From Christensenella sp. UBA2853 (lineage in GTDB: Bacteria > Bacillota > Clostridia > Christensenellales > Aristaeellaceae), in the NCBI GenBank assembly GCA_002350845.1, contig DEFL01000065.1, positions 1-36,677 of the forward strand: a stretch of DNA of 36,677 nucleotides, in the 5' to 3' direction. Both the position numbers and the translations under genes were made by a program. Numbering within the stretch: position 1 is the first letter of the stretch; every line of letters begins with the position of its first letter. Shown piece by piece: positions 9,761 to 16,320 of the stretch. Below the pieces are notes generated by a model that worked only from the letters and a program-made list of their open reading frames with translations, was not told the origin of the DNA and did not search any database.

Positions 9761-9789
9761 ATTATACCACCATAAATCGAACATCACAA
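9761..9789 (-). promoter_or_regulatory. Promoter of the restriction-modification operon
   Basis: On the minus strand there is a perfect -10 box TATAAT (9761-9766), a 17-base spacer and a -35 box TTGTGA (9784-9789). Transcription would start near 9754, just upstream of the GGAAGGAGG site (9737-9745) and the TTG start at 9729. The ATG at 9762 would then lie outside the mRNA. The spacer plus -35 coincide exactly with one copy of a 23-base repeat. Confidence 0.65.
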
Positions 9790-9839
9790 GCTAAAGTTAT
9801 TTAAATCAATACTTTTCCACCATATTTTGAACATGACAA
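9767..9839. repeat. Two 23-base direct repeats, candidate operators of the R-M promoter
   Basis: Copies at 9767-9789 and 9817-9839 share 19 of 23 bases. Both begin CCACCATA, both contain GAACAT, and both end ACAA. They are 50 bases apart, close to five helical turns. The first covers the -35 box and spacer of the operon promoter, so a protein bound there should block or modulate transcription. The likeliest candidate binder in the locus is the ISL3-like first gene, with its zinc ribbon and HTH; that is inference. Confidence 0.55.
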
Positions 9840-10167
9840 TTTTATAGAAATTCTGAAGTTTGATAGACTGCCAGTGTCGGGAGTAGTCTGCTCTTTCATC
9901 GCAATCCCCGGCATCGGATGCCAGCCCAAAGTCATCCGATTAGTCCAGACGGACAACGCGGGACTGTCAACGGTCGGGTCTCTCTTGTGGCCACGGGGGA
10001 TGCATCGGTCGATACGTGACAGGCACCTTAATCCAATCGTCAGCTTTACCGAAGCGAGCTGACCGCCAACAGGACGGAGGCCTCCGTAATGAGCGGTCAA
10101 CTGCGAAAAGCGCTGCGCGTTAACTCCATATGGTTTGCCTCCGCCCTGGGAAGGGATATGGCAAACC
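9840..10167. other. Structured non-coding stretch between divergent operons
   Basis: I find no credible gene here. The stretch is dense in inverted repeats: ATCGGATG/CATCCGAT (9913-9920 with 9933-9940), TCAGCT/AGCTGA (10040-10062), and a 14-base perfect palindrome ACGGAGGCCTCCGT (10074-10087) enclosed by GACCGC/GCGGTC. A final 10-bp inverted repeat reaches the start of the next gene. It could be a structured leader RNA of the sigma-like gene or a protein/DNA-processing site. I recognise no known riboswitch. Confidence 0.4.
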
Positions 10168-10169
10168 AT
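10130..10169 (+). promoter_or_regulatory. Inverted repeat enclosing the ribosome binding site of the sigma-like gene
   Basis: ATGGTTTGCC and GGCAAACCAT form a perfect 10-bp inverted repeat with a 20-base loop. The loop holds the purine-rich GGGAAGGG, and the last two bases of the 3' arm are the first two bases of the ATG at 10168. In mRNA this would hide the start codon; in DNA it could be an operator. Confidence 0.45.
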
Positions 10170-10779
10170 GAAAACTCAGGACAATTACAAAGGTAACAAC
10201 GACGCGAAACTGGTTAAGGTACCGCTTCGCGTCAATCTGGAAACCATCGAAGCAAATGGACAGGTTGGGAAGGTTCGCTCCGTGCGTATCGGATCCAAAC
10301 ACTATCCCTGCATCTTTGTCGAGGTTTCTGAACACGATGCCCATCAGTACATGCAGCTGGAATGGGCCGATGTCAAAGCAGAAGAGCGCTCGGAGCGCTG
10401 TCTGATCGAGGACGGGCACGGCGGCTACATCATGTGCCCGGAACGCAACAAATGCATCAACTGCCCGAAGGTCGGTTCCTTCAATTTCGATACCAATCGG
10501 CCCACATCATTGGATGCACTGTATGCGGAGAGCGAATTCGAGCCCGCCAGCCAGCAGCCGGATCAGATTGATGAAACGTCTGACATCTTGGCAATGCTGG
10601 TGGAGGAGCTTGGAAGGATTAAGCCGAAATATGCGGAAATCTTCAAGGAGCTCTACAAAGGCAATGAACGTCCGCTCTCTATCGCACGGGCAGTAGGCAT
10701 CGGGAAAACGCAGGCTTACACCGACGTTCCCCGCGTGAGGGAACTGGCAGAGAAGCTCTATCGTGACATGATGGCATAA
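10168..10779 (+). CDS. Sigma-70-like / HTH protein of mobile elements
   Basis: A 203-residue cytoplasmic protein. The N-terminal half contains a cysteine cluster, CPERNKCINCPK (C-x5-C-x2-C), that may bind zinc. The C-terminal 70 residues (DILAMLVEELGRIKPKYAEIFKELY, then RPLSIARAVGIGKTQAYTDVPRV) form a sigma region 4-like helix-turn-helix. Similar proteins are often annotated as sigma-like factors in prophages and integrative elements of Clostridia, where they are thought to switch on late or transfer genes; I know this only at family-pattern level. I chose ATG 10168 because the start 11 codons earlier would run through the inverted repeat and has no ribosome binding site. It has its own terminator and is divergent from the restriction operon. 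A role in DNA binding is likely; its targets are unknown. Confidence 0.65.
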   Translation: MKTQDNYKGNNDAKLVKVPLRVNLETIEANGQVGKVRSVRIGSKHYPCIFVEVSEHDAHQYMQLEWADVKAEERSERCLIEDGHGGYIMCPERNKCINCPKVGSFNFDTNRPTSLDALYAESEFEPASQQPDQIDETSDILAMLVEELGRIKPKYAEIFKELYKGNERPLSIARAVGIGKTQAYTDVPRVRELAEKLYRDMMA

Positions 10780-10786
10780 AAAAACT

Positions 10787-10816
10787 GCCTGGCGGCGCAT
10801 AACCGTCAGGCTTTTT
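10787..10816 (+). terminator. Terminator of the sigma-like gene
   Basis: A 9-bp stem (10787-10795 with 10803-10811, one G-U pair, 7-base loop) is followed by five T. It starts eight bases after the stop codon. Confidence 0.85.
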
Positions 10817-10824
10817 CCATGCTC

Positions 10825-10996
10825 GTGTTCAGCGAAAAATGAACACAGCAAAGCCGTGAACACCCCCTGAACACCCCTGAACACACCCGGATTCAAGGCC
10901 CGTGAACACAGCTGAACACACCCTGAACACAGGCAGCGTGAACACACCCCAAAACGTGAAAAAGCCCATATTTCAAGGGCTTCTGAGGTGTGTTCA
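10825..10996. repeat. Phased array of TGAACAC heptamers, possible integrase arm sites
   Basis: Eight direct copies of TGAACAC start at 10840, 10857, 10868, 10878, 10903, 10913, 10924 and 10939. One inverted copy (GTGTTCA) lies at each edge, at 10825 and 10990. Many steps are 10-11 bases, so sites fall on one face of the helix. The array sits just inside the tRNA-Val remnant, where integrative elements keep arm-type sites for their tyrosine integrase or its excision factor. Replication iterons are the alternative. Spacers are too short and irregular for CRISPR. Confidence 0.55.
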
Positions 10997-11029
10997 CGTC
11001 CATATTTCAGTTTGACAACTTGACCGGTA

Positions 11030-11089
11030 GCCCAGAGCACATCGTTCACATCGATGGGGTCACAGGTTCGAGTCCTACTAATCCCACCA
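11030..11089 (+). other. 3' part of tRNA-Val(CAC), likely attachment site (att) remnant
   Basis: The anticodon stem CATCG/CGATG (11040-11044, 11052-11056) holds the loop TTCACAT with anticodon CAC. A 5-base variable loop, a T-loop TTCGAGT (11067-11073) and an acceptor end with encoded ACCA (11086-11089) follow. The D-loop is shortened and no 5' acceptor strand GGGATTA is found upstream, so this is not an intact gene. The T-stem 3' strand (CCTAC) no longer pairs fully with ACAGG, showing decay. A 3' tRNA fragment next to mobile genes is the classic right attachment site of an element integrated in a tRNA gene. Confidence 0.65.
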
Positions 11090-11092
11090 ATG

Positions 11093-11130
11093 CCTCGGAG
11101 ATATGAGAAATCATATGTTCCGAGGTTTTT
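11093..11130 (+). terminator. Terminator downstream of the tRNA-Val remnant
   Basis: The arms CCTCGGA...CCGAGG, extended by ATATGA/TCATAT, form a long hairpin followed by TTTTTCTTT. It starts four bases after the tRNA CCA end. It is probably the original chromosomal tRNA terminator, which puts the element boundary within the tRNA fragment. Confidence 0.75.
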
Positions 11131-11347
11131 CTTTGTATATGCTCAGAAAGGCACGAACCACAGGATTTAACAGTTCTGCAACAATCGTGCAACTCGTGAA
11201 TCCTTCAATCCTTTGTCGTAACCTGACCGAAAGAGGCGCAATGCAGCTTGCTTTCCGTACCCCAACGCTTACCCCAACCCGTACCACAACCAGGGTTATA
11301 CGCGCCCCCAACCGTACCCCAACCGCTTTTTTATACCCGCTCTACTG

Positions 11348-11509
11348 AACGATTTTGTGCGAAAAGGCGTGTTTTTTATTTCGGTTGATGCGAGCGGGAG
11401 CCATGCCGTACACCTGCCTGGTCATGATGTGCCAGATAAGGTCTTGATTTCAGGGGGACATTTCCTTCGTGCGCGAGCTCTGAAACAGGCACTTTCCGAT
11501 GAAGCATAG
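11348..11509 (+). pseudogene. Possible C-terminal gene fragment, unrecognised
   Basis: A 53-codon open frame reads like protein (VFFISVDASGSHAVHLPG, then GGHFLRARALKQAL) but has no convincing start or ribosome binding site. It could be the tail of a gene destroyed by earlier rearrangement beside the tRNA. I do not recognise the family. Weak evidence. Confidence 0.25.
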
Positions 11510-11660
11510 TTAAATGTATAGATATTGTATGCGTCAAGCCAGAATGATCGAGGAACAATGGATATAAAAATAGAATATTTGGCATCAAAACATACATCTT
11601 TGTCAATAAATCTAGGTACTGATAACAGACATAATACCATATAAGCCCAACATTATTCCA

Positions 11661-11688
11661 TAGACGAGATAACATAAAACCATATAAT
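11661..11688 (+). promoter_or_regulatory. Likely promoter of the solute-binding-protein operon
   Basis: TAGACG (-35, four of six matches), a 16-base spacer and a perfect TATAAT (11683-11688) lie 44 bases before the start codon. The octamer ACCATATA occurs twice here, once over the -10. No clear LacI-type palindrome or catabolite box is visible. Confidence 0.45.
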
Positions 11689-11731
11689 GATGCCATCAAA
11701 CACAGCGAAAAGCTGTTAAGGAGGAAAAACC

Positions 11732-13297
11732 ATGAAGAAACTGGTTGGCCTGATGTTGGCTGTGATGATGGCTTTGACCGTCATGCTGCCCATCGCCGCT
11801 TTGGCGGATGAACCTGTGACTATTTCTTTCTTCGACAAGAACTCCGGTGTGCGCACCTTTGACGATCCCGTCGCCAAGGAGCTGGAAAAACGCACGGGCA
11901 TCAAGCTGGACCTGATCAGCCCCTCCGGCAACCCCGGCGAAAAACTGAGCCTGATGCTGGCCGGCCTCAACTATCCGGACATCATCCTGATGGACCGCGG
12001 CAGCGACATCGTGAACCAGTACATCGAAGCCAATGCGCTTGTGAACCTCTCCGAATATATGGATCAGATGCCCAACGTGGTGGCCATGTACGGAGACACC
12101 CTGAACAAGACCCGCTATACCGACGGCAACAACTACTACCTCTCCAACTGGTACGGCTACGATCCCGATCCTGTGACCGGCTTCATCTGCCGCTATGACT
12201 ACATGATCGAGCTGGTGGGCCAGGAGCGTGCCGACAGCGCGGAGCCCTTCCGCTGGAGCGAATTCAAGGCCCTGCTGCAGAAGTTCAAGGATACCAATCC
12301 CGATGTGACCAGCCCCCTGGTGATCGGCGATCCCGGCAGCGGCAACATCAACGGTATGTTCGCCGGCATGAACAGCCTGTATCCCTACTATGTGCATGAA
12401 GGCAAGCTGTACTTCACCGTCCGCGATCCGCAGTTCATGGATGCCATCCATCAGATGAACGAGCTGTACCGTGAAGGCCTGCTGGACCCCGAATGGACCA
12501 GCAACAACCAGGAACTGCGCAACCAGAAGCTGAGCAACAACGGCGTGCTGGCCTATGGCGGCTCCTACTGGGACACCTGGACACCCTCCGCTACTCTGCT
12601 GGCAGCTGAAAATCCCAATGCTGAATATTTGGCCTACAAGGTTATTCCCGATGACGCCACCTCCGCTGACCTGCCGCTCTCTGGCCGTTCTTCCCTCGGC
12701 TGGGATGCCATCGCCATCACCAAGAACTGCAAGAATGTGGAAGCCGCTGTGAAGTTCATTGATTACTGCGCGTCCCAGGAAGGCCAGGACCTGCTCCTGT
12801 GGGGCATCGAAGGCCAGGATTGGGAATTTGTGGACGGCGTGCGCACCCCCATCGGCGACATCGTGGCCCGCTATCAGGCTGATCCCTCCAACGTGGTGGA
12901 CCAGACCGGCATCACCAAGTGGACCTGGTTCGTCAAGAACGACGTACATCCCGATGACGGCACCACCTGCCGCATCTGGTTCAACGAAAAGGACCGCAGC
13001 GCTACCTTTGCCTATCGGAATCTGACCAACGGCTACTATGACAGCGCTGAGTTCGCCAACCTGGAGCCTGCCGGCAGCACCATTGAAGCGCTGATGTATC
13101 AGGGCGTCATCGACGTGTTCGATCAGTACTATCCCCGGATGGTCAATGCCCCCACTGTGGAACAGTGCGACGCGCTGTACGCTGAAATGGTTTCCGCCAT
13201 GGAAAACGCCGGCATGTCCGACATTGAAGCCTACATGACGGATGTATACTTTGCCCGCCTGGCGCTGTGGGGCCTGGAACCCGTTGCCAGCAAATAA
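11732..13297 (+). CDS. Extracellular sugar-binding protein of an ABC transporter (family 1)
   Basis: A 521-residue secreted receptor that captures an oligosaccharide and delivers it to the two permeases encoded next. The signal peptide is MKKLVGLMLAVMMALTVM...AALA, cleaved before DEPVT. There is no lipobox cysteine, unusual for a Firmicutes binding protein, which is normally lipid-anchored. The length and layout match the LplA/LipO-type group: an early ISFFDKNSGVRTF strand, GIKLDLISPSG, then YPDIILMDRGS, with a C-terminal helical segment. AAGGAGG lies eight bases upstream of the ATG. With a GH36 alpha-galactosidase downstream, a raffinose- or galactomannan-type alpha-galactoside is the likely ligand; that is inference. 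A hairpin after the stop may keep this transcript more abundant than the permease part. Confidence 0.88.
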   Translation: MKKLVGLMLAVMMALTVMLPIAALADEPVTISFFDKNSGVRTFDDPVAKELEKRTGIKLDLISPSGNPGEKLSLMLAGLNYPDIILMDRGSDIVNQYIEANALVNLSEYMDQMPNVVAMYGDTLNKTRYTDGNNYYLSNWYGYDPDPVTGFICRYDYMIELVGQERADSAEPFRWSEFKALLQKFKDTNPDVTSPLVIGDPGSGNINGMFAGMNSLYPYYVHEGKLYFTVRDPQFMDAIHQMNELYREGLLDPEWTSNNQELRNQKLSNNGVLAYGGSYWDTWTPSATLLAAENPNAEYLAYKVIPDDATSADLPLSGRSSLGWDAIAITKNCKNVEAAVKFIDYCASQEGQDLLLWGIEGQDWEFVDGVRTPIGDIVARYQADPSNVVDQTGITKWTWFVKNDVHPDDGTTCRIWFNEKDRSATFAYRNLTNGYYDSAEFANLEPAGSTIEALMYQGVIDVFDQYYPRMVNAPTVEQCDALYAEMVSAMENAGMSDIEAYMTDVYFARLALWGLEPVASK

Positions 13298-13334
13298 AGC
13301 CTGACCGTTTCATCTCTTCCAAGAGATAAGCGAG

Positions 13335-13387
13335 AGAAGCAGGATTGGATGATGTTGCTTCCGGGTAACTTATCTGATCCTGCTTCT
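13335..13387 (+). promoter_or_regulatory. Intercistronic hairpin between binding protein and permease genes
   Basis: An 11-bp perfect inverted repeat (13335-13345 with 13377-13387) has a 31-base loop. No strong T run follows. Such structures often stabilise the binding-protein mRNA or partly terminate transcription, making receptor exceed permease. Confidence 0.45.
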
Positions 13388-13410
13388 GTTTCTGTGAAGG
13401 AGGAAATCCC

Positions 13411-14361
13411 ATGTCTAACCTTGCTTTGGGTGGCAAAAAGAAAAAGCCTTTGATGAGCAGGCTGTGGGATCAGAAATACCTGTTTCTGCTGATGGTTCCC
13501 GGCGTCATCTGGGTGCTGGTGATCTGCTATGCGCCTATGACTGGCCTGTATATGGCCTTTACCAATTACCGACCCTCCCAGAACGGATATTTCTACGATC
13601 TGTTTAACGCCAAATTCGTTGGCCTGCAATGGTTCCAGTATTTCTTCAGCAAGGATTTCGGCATGATCATGCGGAACACGCTGGCAACCAGTCTGCTGAC
13701 ATTGCTGTTTTCCTTCCCGGCGCCCATCATCCTGGCTGTCATGCTCAATGAACTGAAAAACGTCCGGCTGAAAAAATTCATCCAGACCGCTTCTTATCTG
13801 CCCTATTTCATTTCCTGGGTTATCGCAGCCAACATTTTCCTCACTTTCCTGGCCGGCGGCGGCATTGTGAACGACGTGCTGATGAGTTTGGGCCTGATCA
13901 AGGAACGCATCCTGTTCTTCCAGCATGGCCCCTATTTCTGGTGGATCATTGCCATCGCCAACACCTGGAAAGGCATCGGTTACAACGCCATCATTTACTT
14001 ATCCGCCATTTCTGGCATTGACGAACAGCTCTACGAGGCGGCCTCCATCGATGGCGCCAGCCGCGTCAAGCGCATCTGGCATATCACACTGCCCACCATC
14101 CGGCCTACCATCGCCACCCTGCTGATCCTGGCTGTAGGCGGCATCCTTTCCACCGGCTTTGAACAGCAATTGCTGATGGGCAACAACGCCATTCTGAACT
14201 ATTCCGACGTGCTGGACACCTACGCTTACCGTTACGGTCTGGCAAAAGGCATGTACTCCTACGGTACTGCCGTGGGACTGTTCAAATCCATCGTGTCCTT
14301 CATCCTGGTGATGAGCGCCAATAAGATCACCGCCAAGCTGAACGACAGCGCACTGTTCTGA
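13411..14361 (+). CDS. Sugar ABC transporter permease (LplB/UgpA-like)
   Basis: A 316-residue inner-membrane permease with about six transmembrane segments, beginning YLFLLMVPGVIWVLVICYAPMTGLYMAF after a short basic N-terminus. The cytoplasmic EAA loop that docks the ATPase is clear: EQLYEAASIDGASRVKRIWHI, ending LPTIRP. It forms a heterodimer with the next permease. No ATPase gene is present in the locus, so a shared MsmK/UgpC-type ATPase elsewhere must energise it, as is common in Firmicutes. AAGGAGG precedes the ATG by eight bases. Start, length and motif all agree with the family. Confidence 0.92.
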   Translation: MSNLALGGKKKKPLMSRLWDQKYLFLLMVPGVIWVLVICYAPMTGLYMAFTNYRPSQNGYFYDLFNAKFVGLQWFQYFFSKDFGMIMRNTLATSLLTLLFSFPAPIILAVMLNELKNVRLKKFIQTASYLPYFISWVIAANIFLTFLAGGGIVNDVLMSLGLIKERILFFQHGPYFWWIIAIANTWKGIGYNAIIYLSAISGIDEQLYEAASIDGASRVKRIWHITLPTIRPTIATLLILAVGGILSTGFEQQLLMGNNAILNYSDVLDTYAYRYGLAKGMYSYGTAVGLFKSIVSFILVMSANKITAKLNDSALF

Positions 14362-14378
14362 GAAAGGAGGAGAAAATC

Positions 14379-15305
14379 ATGACTGCGATCACGAAAAAAG
14401 CGATTTCCAATCGCATCAAGGAAAGAAGGACGCCCGGCGACTGGGCGCTGGATATTTTCAAGGTTCTCTTCCTGGCGGTGATTACGATCATCACCGTGTA
14501 TCCTTTCTGGAATATCTTTGTGGTGTCCATCAACGACGCCACGGACGCCGTGCGCGGTGGTATCTATTTCTGGCCCCGTGTGTTCTCCACCGCAAGCTAC
14601 GGAGAAATTCTGGGGCGCTCCACCTTCCAGCATTCCATTCTGGTCACCCTGGCCCGCACAGTGATCGGCACGCCTCTGGCTGTCATGTGCACCGCCATGC
14701 TGGCCTATCCCCTGAGCCGCAAGGATCTGGTGGGACATAAATTCTGGAGCCTGCTGTTCGTGTTCACCATGTACTTTGGCGGCGGTCAGGTGCCGTACTA
14801 CATGGTGCTCAAGAACCTGGGACTGCTTGACAACTTCTGGGTGTTCATCCTGCCCAACGTGATGAGCGTATACAACATGATTCTGATCCGCTCCTACATC
14901 GATTCCATGCCGTCCTCTCTGTTTGAGGCGGTGCGTATTGACGGCGGCAACGATCTGGTGATTTTCTTCAAGATCATCCTGCCGCTGGCCAAGCCGATCC
15001 TGATGACCGTAGCGCTGTTTGTTGCCATCATGCAGTGGAACAGCTGGTTTGACGCTTATTTGTACACCTCTTCCCAGAATCTGAAACCCATGCAGTCCAT
15101 CCTGGTAGAGATCCTGAACCAGTACCAGACCGGAGCCTCCACCTCCCAGCAGATGGCCGCGGGAAAGACCGGAGCTGCTGCCGTGACACCTGACTCCATC
15201 CGCATGGCTGCAACCATGGTGGCTACCCTGCCCATCATCATGGTGTATCCCTTCATTCAGAAATATTTCGTCAAGGGCATCATGCTGGGTGCGGTTAAGG
15301 GCTGA
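14379..15305 (+). CDS. Carbohydrate ABC transporter permease (LplC/YtcP-like)
   Basis: The 308-residue partner permease. About six membrane segments are seen, starting with VLFLAVITIITVYPFWNIFV. The EAA loop reads SSLFEAVRIDGGNDLVIFF and ends ILPLAKPIL. The C-terminus (YPFIQKYFVKGIMLGAVKG) is the conserved tail of LplC/YtcP-type proteins. AAAGGAGGAG lies upstream, and the gap after the first permease is 17 bases. Together with the preceding two genes it makes a complete importer except for the ATPase. The region near residues 250-270 (QTGASTSQQMAAGKTGAAAV) is the usual periplasm-side insertion of this group. Confidence 0.92.
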   Translation: MTAITKKAISNRIKERRTPGDWALDIFKVLFLAVITIITVYPFWNIFVVSINDATDAVRGGIYFWPRVFSTASYGEILGRSTFQHSILVTLARTVIGTPLAVMCTAMLAYPLSRKDLVGHKFWSLLFVFTMYFGGGQVPYYMVLKNLGLLDNFWVFILPNVMSVYNMILIRSYIDSMPSSLFEAVRIDGGNDLVIFFKIILPLAKPILMTVALFVAIMQWNSWFDAYLYTSSQNLKPMQSILVEILNQYQTGASTSQQMAAGKTGAAAVTPDSIRMAATMVATLPIIMVYPFIQKYFVKGIMLGAVKG

Positions 15306-15338
15306 CATGATTCTACTGGGTATGCCATAGTGCAAAGA

Positions 15339-15388
15339 GGCACAGTACAGTTGAGACGGAAAAGGCTTGCTGTGCTGTGCCGTTTTTT
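15339..15388 (+). terminator. Terminator after the permease genes
   Basis: A 12-bp stem (15339-15350 with 15370-15381, one G-U pair) is followed by G and six T. It separates the transporter transcript from the AraC/alpha-galactosidase pair, though read-through is possible. Confidence 0.8.
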
Positions 15389-15423
15389 CATACGCATAGG
15401 GACCCGGCAAAGGAGGGTGGAAG

Positions 15424-16320
15424 ATGACTGACAGACAATGGCTTGAAACGCCTTCGATCTTCAAAGGCACCAATTATCATGGCATCGAATACCTGCGCGA
15501 CAAAGACAGTACGTTTTACATGAAAACCTGCGGTGTCCAGCGCTGCCTGCCGGGATATTTCTATCCCCATAACGCCAGGGAAGGGTATCATTTGCATGTG
15601 GTGCTTTCCGGGAAAGGCGTTCTTCGGGTACGGGGACAGGAGTATCATATTCACGACGGGCAGATGTTCCTGCTGAAAGACCGGGAAGATATGTTCTATC
15701 AGGCGGATATGGAAGAGCCCTGGTATTATACCTGGATCACTTTCTGCGGAGAACATGCGGGACGATATATGCAGTATGCCGGATTTACAGATGGGGTTTA
15801 TGTGCGGGACTGCAACATCGCGCCGACGGAATTCTTTGCCATTGTCAAAGAAATTCTGGAGCATCCGCACCTGAATGTATCCAGCGAATTTTACCGCATG
15901 AGCTTCGCGATCCGCTTCCTTTCTCTGGCCATCGAATCCTGGGAGATGAGCAACGAAGCACCCCGGCAGAACAGCGATATGACGGTGGACGATTATGTGA
16001 ATTACGCTGTGCGCTTTATGGAAAGCAATTATTCCGCCATCAAGGTGAGCGACGTGGCGGATTACATCGGCATCAACAGAACCTATCTGACGGCTATTTT
16101 CAAAAAGAAAATGTACATGTCGCCCCAGGAATACCTGATGCAGGTCAGGATGACCAAGAGCAAGGAACTGCTGCGGAAAACCGACGTGCCGATTTATGTG
16201 ATCGCCAAAGAAGTAGGCTATGACGATCAGCTGGCTTTTTCCAAGATGTTCAAGAAAAAATACGGGCTCAGCCCCGAGCAATACAGAAAGAAGCATGACG
16301 ATGAGCATACTGCACAATGA
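15424..16320 (+). CDS. AraC-family transcriptional regulator
   Basis: A 298-residue sugar-responsive regulator. The N-terminal half is a cupin (AraC-type ligand-binding) domain: GYHLHVVLSGKGVLRVRGQEY, then HDGQMFLLKDREDMFYQAD. The C-terminal 100 residues hold the two helix-turn-helix motifs: VSDVADYIGINRTYLTAIFKK and VIAKEVGYDDQLAFSKMFKKK, closing with the signature YGLSPEQYRK. AAGGAGGG stands upstream of the ATG. It overlaps the alpha-galactosidase start by 20 bases, so the two are co-translated. It most likely activates this alpha-galactoside locus when the sugar is present; the target promoter is inferred from position only. Confidence 0.92.
   Translation: MTDRQWLETPSIFKGTNYHGIEYLRDKDSTFYMKTCGVQRCLPGYFYPHNAREGYHLHVVLSGKGVLRVRGQEYHIHDGQMFLLKDREDMFYQADMEEPWYYTWITFCGEHAGRYMQYAGFTDGVYVRDCNIAPTEFFAIVKEILEHPHLNVSSEFYRMSFAIRFLSLAIESWEMSNEAPRQNSDMTVDDYVNYAVRFMESNYSAIKVSDVADYIGINRTYLTAIFKKKMYMSPQEYLMQVRMTKSKELLRKTDVPIYVIAKEVGYDDQLAFSKMFKKKYGLSPEQYRKKHDDEHTAQ

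Larger units (their letters stand above)
11131..11731. other. Intergenic stretch with a short repeat block, a gene remnant and the SBP promoter
   Basis: No intact gene is seen. From 11257 to 11323 there are five copies of a GTACCCCAAC-like unit at 11257, 11269, 11281, 11303 and 11314, about 11-12 bases apart with one unit lost. A decayed coding fragment lies at 11348-11509. From about 11510 the sequence turns AT-rich and carries the promoter of the transport operon. Confidence 0.5.

Noticed and set aside
10825..10996. TGAACAC array as a CRISPR array
   Set aside because: Repeats are only seven bases, spacers are a few bases and irregular, two copies are inverted, and no cas gene is present.
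11030..11089. Intact tRNA gene
   Set aside because: The 5' acceptor strand is missing, the D-loop is shortened and the T stem has mismatches.
11696..12949. Minus-strand open frame opposite the solute-binding-protein gene
   Set aside because: Low-complexity translation without family signals; the plus-strand gene is certain.
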